Shown here: positions 30,538 through 32,655 of the stretch, one piece after another
Numbering within the stretch: the stretch's first letter is position 1
How the letters are laid out: each line of letters opens with the position of its first letter
DNA from: Planctomycetaceae bacterium
GTDB taxonomy: Bacteria; Planctomycetota; Planctomycetia; Pirellulales; Thermoguttaceae
Reading direction: 5' to 3'
Length of the DNA stretch: 32,655 nucleotides
NCBI GenBank assembly: GCA_004556055.1
Contig: SFIW01000024.1
Span: 1 to 32,655 of the forward strand
Notes under the pieces: model-generated
The model's input: the letters and a program-made list of their open reading frames with translations, nothing else
Told to the model about the DNA's origin: nothing
Databases searched by the model: none
Translations under genes and position numbers: made by a program

Positions 30538-30767
30538 CGAACGATTCAGAAATGCAAGATTTATCAAGTCTTAACTTTATTGGCGTCTAGCGATAGAATG
30601 AAGCGGAAAGCGTCGGCGAAACGCCTCTTGTGAAAGATTCCGACCGTTCTGTTCGCGATAATCGTCAGCTGCCGCCCCTTGCTCAACTATAAGACGGGGA
30701 GTTTGGAGACGAGGTCGTTTAGGGCGTTGCAAAGAATCGACTTTTTCGTCGGTCTTTGGGAGCGTCC

Positions 30768-30796
30768 TTGTCTTTGAGAACTCAGTATTGTACAAT
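30768..30796 (+). promoter_or_regulatory. Promoter of the DUF6935-like gene
   Basis: TTGTCT (30768-30773), 17-bp spacer, TACAAT (30791-30796), 22 bases before the start codon. The remaining 30538-30767 stretch shows no gene or repeat I can support. Confidence 0.6.
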
Positions 30797-30817
30797 CTGA
30801 CAAAAAAGGGGGGATAG

Positions 30818-31498
30818 ATGGCGCTCTTTGACGAACTAAAAAATAAGTTAATGGAAGCGACGCGTCGGGCGGCGACGCAAGCGGTTCATGAATTGGAGGG
30901 AAAGGCCCTCGATAAGGCGAAGACTTTCATGGAGAGCAAGGGACTTCCCATTGGCGGAATCGCTTCTTCAATCGCCCCGACGGGAGGAGCGCCGACCGCA
31001 ACGTATATGGCGACGCTCGAGCGACTTCCGCGTAATCTTGAGGAAGTGAAAGCGCTCCCCGAGGCGTCTCTTACGCAACCCCAGTTTGCCGCCGTATTGA
31101 CCGTCGCCGCGCTGTGTCTCTATCCCTCCGATAAGAACGCGGCGCTGGAGATCCTGGATTTTCTCAATGGCCCCAAAGAGATCAACGGACAACACGTCTC
31201 GTTTTTAGACGATCGTTTTCAAGGGAAGGATTATATTCCGCGATCCTATTGGCAGGGCGCGACCCCGGAGAACAATTACCAGCCGGACGTTCCATACACC
31301 GCCGTCTTTACGGAAAACGCGCATAGTCGCGCCGCCTATAACGAGGGCTACTTGAAGCTCTTTGTAAGATCGGGGGGCGCCGACTCCCCGCGTTCCATGA
31401 CGTTGCGTCTCAAGCCTTCGACTCAACAATGGTTTCTCTGGGAACAGTTTCTCCTTGTCGACGTGCGCCCGCCAAAGGAAAACGATCCGTGGGCGTGA
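30818..31498 (+). CDS. DUF6935-like domain protein
   Basis: 226 aa, function unknown. The start at 30818 follows AAGGGGGG. The first 45 residues are a charged amphipathic helix (MALFDELKNKLMEATRRAA); a Gly/Pro/Thr linker follows (45-60). From about 65 the chain matches, from memory, the DUF6935 pattern. That pattern includes LPRNLEEVKALPEASLTQPQFAA, ALCLYPSDKNAALEILDFLNGP, FLDDRFQGKDYIPRSYWQGATPENNYQP, RSGGADSPRSMTLRLK and QWFLWEQFLL. It ends in DVRPPKENDPWA. Such proteins occur in gut Firmicutes and Planctomycetota. No signal peptide, so it is likely cytoplasmic. No gene follows it closely. Confidence 0.8.
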   Translation: MALFDELKNKLMEATRRAATQAVHELEGKALDKAKTFMESKGLPIGGIASSIAPTGGAPTATYMATLERLPRNLEEVKALPEASLTQPQFAAVLTVAALCLYPSDKNAALEILDFLNGPKEINGQHVSFLDDRFQGKDYIPRSYWQGATPENNYQPDVPYTAVFTENAHSRAAYNEGYLKLFVRSGGADSPRSMTLRLKPSTQQWFLWEQFLLVDVRPPKENDPWA

Positions 31499-32036
31499 TT
31501 GGTTTGACTGGTAAACTTCCCTGAACGCCTCTAGTCTCTCGGCGTTAAAAGTTTTCTTCGTCGACGCTTTGGCCAATCTTCTTAACCCATGACTTTCGCC
31601 GCGTCGCGTTTCAATAAGCGCGAGGCGGCGAGCGTTTTCTTTCGCGCGCCTTGCCGCGTCCGTCTTTCGGAACGTCGCGCTTGTCCGAATCGACGTTGGA
31701 CGTCACTGTTCAGGAGAGGAGCGGCGTCTCCACGTCTTCGACGCGGCGTTTGCCGACGAAGCCAAGGCGTCTTGAAATGCGTCGTCTGTTTCTCCGGGGA
31801 AGCAAGAGAGAGATTACGCAAGCGGATTGAAGTCTGTGACGCGCTCGTCTTACATGACGTCGTGGAAACCTCCGCTACCATTTAGACGAATTCTTGGAAG
31901 AATTGAATTTAGTTCTAGTTATGGTTAAAAATAGTGAGATTTAAAATAGTCTTGAGGAACTCCTAGAATGAGGTGTTGGATTTATTACAATATCTATAAT
32001 CTATCAAGTTATCAATATCTTTTATAGGAGGTTGCG
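31499..32036. other. 538-bp stretch without a supported gene
   Basis: The first 390 bases are GC-rich with short overlapping frames on both strands (31589-31885 plus, 31582-31881 minus), Arg-rich and without ribosome-binding sites; neither is called. From 31886 the sequence turns AT-rich. It holds an imperfect palindrome AATTCTT-GG-AAGAATT (31889-31904), a TTACAATA element at 31985 and TATAAT at 31995-32000. A strong AGGAGG precedes the next start. Confidence 0.55.
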
Positions 32037-32105
32037 ATGGATAAGTGTTATTATGGATCGCTGAAAGACGTCAACGAGGTTCGTAAGTCTTCGTCGGGAG
32101 GATTT
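32037..32105 (+). CDS. N-terminal stub of an F420-hydrogenase/dehydrogenase beta-subunit-like protein
   Basis: ATG at 32037 has AGGAGG eight bases upstream, an excellent start. The first residues (MDKCYYGSLKDVNEVRKSSSGGFA) match the N-terminal pattern of coenzyme F420 hydrogenase/dehydrogenase beta-subunit-like proteins (Y-x-A-Y-x-K-D-x5-SSSGG). These occur in polysaccharide-biosynthesis clusters. After about 23 codons the homology stops and the frame runs into antisense P-type ATPase sequence to 32465. The gene is broken here by a chimeric junction near 32105-32120. Confidence 0.55.
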
Positions 32106-32655
32106 GCCGCATCGATTGCAACATCTGTTCCAGAGCCGATTGCCATTCCCGTGTCTGCCGCTGTAAGAGCCGGAGCATCGTTTATTCCATCTCCGACCAT
32201 GCAGACTTTTCCTTTTTTCTTGAATTCGAGAACTTTTTCTGCTTTTTTGTCTGGAAGAACGCCTGCAATCACTTCGTCAACACCTGCCTGGGCGCCGATT
32301 GCACGGGCTGTTTTTTCGTTATCGCCTGTGAGCATCGCGACAAAAATTCCCAGATTCTTTAATTCTTCAATGGCTTTTGAACTGTCGCTTTTTATCACAT
32401 CTGCCACGGCTATAATTCCCAAAAGCCTGTCTTCTTCTGCAAAAAATAGCGGAGTTTTCCCTTGATTTGCGGCTTTTTCAGCAAGAATTTTTGATTTTTC
32501 GCTTACATTGGAAATTTTTGACTGAATAAAGCTCAAGTTTCCGCCGTAAAGTTTTTTTCCTTCAAGAATTGCCGAAAGTCCGTTTCCGGGAATGGCTGTA
32601 AAGTCCGAAGTTTGTTTTAATTCAATTTTTTCTTCTCCGGCTTTTTTTAGCACTG
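32051..32655 (-). CDS. Heavy-metal (copper-type) P-type ATPase fragment, probably foreign
   Basis: P1B-type metal-transporting ATPase, partial at both ends. It is open to the right window edge, and homology stops near 32106, followed by 17 unrelated residues to a chance stop at 32051. Seen are the nucleotide-binding domain end (IPGNGLSAILEGKKLYGGN), the P-domain LLGIIAVADVIKSDSSKAIEELKN, MLTGDNEKTARAIG and MVGDGINDAPALTAADTGMAIGSGTDVAIDAA. The next residues should be D-I-V-L-M but are not. Missing are the DKTGT site, membrane helices and metal site. Base composition is AT-rich and CpG-poor, unlike the rest of the window and more like a spirochaete or Firmicute. This looks like a contig-end chimera. 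Confidence 0.78.
   Translation of the reverse strand, partial: VLKKAGEEKIELKQTSDFTAIPGNGLSAILEGKKLYGGNLSFIQSKISNVSEKSKILAEKAANQGKTPLFFAEEDRLLGIIAVADVIKSDSSKAIEELKNLGIFVAMLTGDNEKTARAIGAQAGVDEVIAGVLPDKKAEKVLEFKKKGKVCMVGDGINDAPALTAADTGMAIGSGTDVAIDAANPPDEDLRTSLTSFSDP

Noticed and set aside
31582..31885. Two overlapping frames of about 98 codons, one on each strand
   Set aside because: Both are Arg-rich and lack ribosome-binding sites; they look like random open frames in GC-rich sequence.

Overview
The window looks like a metagenome-assembled contig from a GC-rich, CpG-rich bacterium, most likely a Planctomycetota member. This is an inference from gene content, not proof. The clues are a DoxX-type membrane protein followed by two long Gfo/Idh/MocA oxidoreductases, a serine hydrolase fused to a NamZ/DUF1343 muramidase, and a DUF6935-like protein. 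The bulk has homogeneous base composition with 'gcgtcg/gacgcg' words throughout. About 180 bases at the left end and about 550 at the right end differ sharply: they are CpG-poor and AT-richer. Each joins the body inside a coding sequence, so both ends look like foreign joins or assembly chimeras.

Layout. 1-372: 3' end of a cysteine desulfurase. 527-2533 (-): exported heparinase II/III-type polysaccharide lyase. 2708-9018: two O-acetylhomoserine sulfhydrylase paralogues in inverted orientation, flanking an rluB-type pseudouridine synthase, pyrK and a secreted GH16 glycosidase. 9260-11318 (-): a cysK-nadA operon. 11563-12027 (+): an Rrf2-family regulator divergent from cysK, with a 25-bp palindrome lying on the cysK promoter. 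12104-14733 (-): nrdR-murB-argJ. 14853-15725 (-): a HAD hydrolase with a palindrome inside its promoter. 15855-18326 (-): UPF0210 protein followed by a membrane acyltransferase. 18923-24252 (+): doxX-like gene and two Gfo/Idh/MocA paralogues. 24358-25890 (-): a large protein of unknown function. 26071-26697 (+): a Vat/CatB-like acetyltransferase. 26794-29858 (+): serine hydrolase-NamZ fusion and a flavin reductase-like protein. 29964-31498 (+): a small membrane protein with an apparent frameshift, and a DUF6935-like protein. 32037 to the end: the start of an F420-dehydrogenase-beta-like gene that runs after about 70 bases into an antisense P-type ATPase fragment.

How the genes fit together. 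The left third is dominated by sulfur and Fe-S metabolism: cysteine desulfurase, two MetY, CysK, the [4Fe-4S] enzyme NadA, and a three-cysteine Rrf2 regulator that probably controls cysK. Carbohydrate degradation is represented by the lyase, GH16 and the Tat-exported oxidoreductase pair. Cell-wall synthesis and recycling are represented by a divergent MurB, which lacks the usual catalytic Ser/Cys, and by the NamZ fusion. I saw no rRNA, tRNA, CRISPR array, transposase or phage genes.

The best candidates for new biology are the cysK/Rrf2 operator layout, the doxX-gfo-gfo module (one paralogue keeps a twin-arginine motif without a hydrophobic segment and carries a coiled-coil insertion), the Ser/Cys-less MurB, the palindrome filling the HAD promoter spacer, and the structured leader upstream of the UPF0210 gene.
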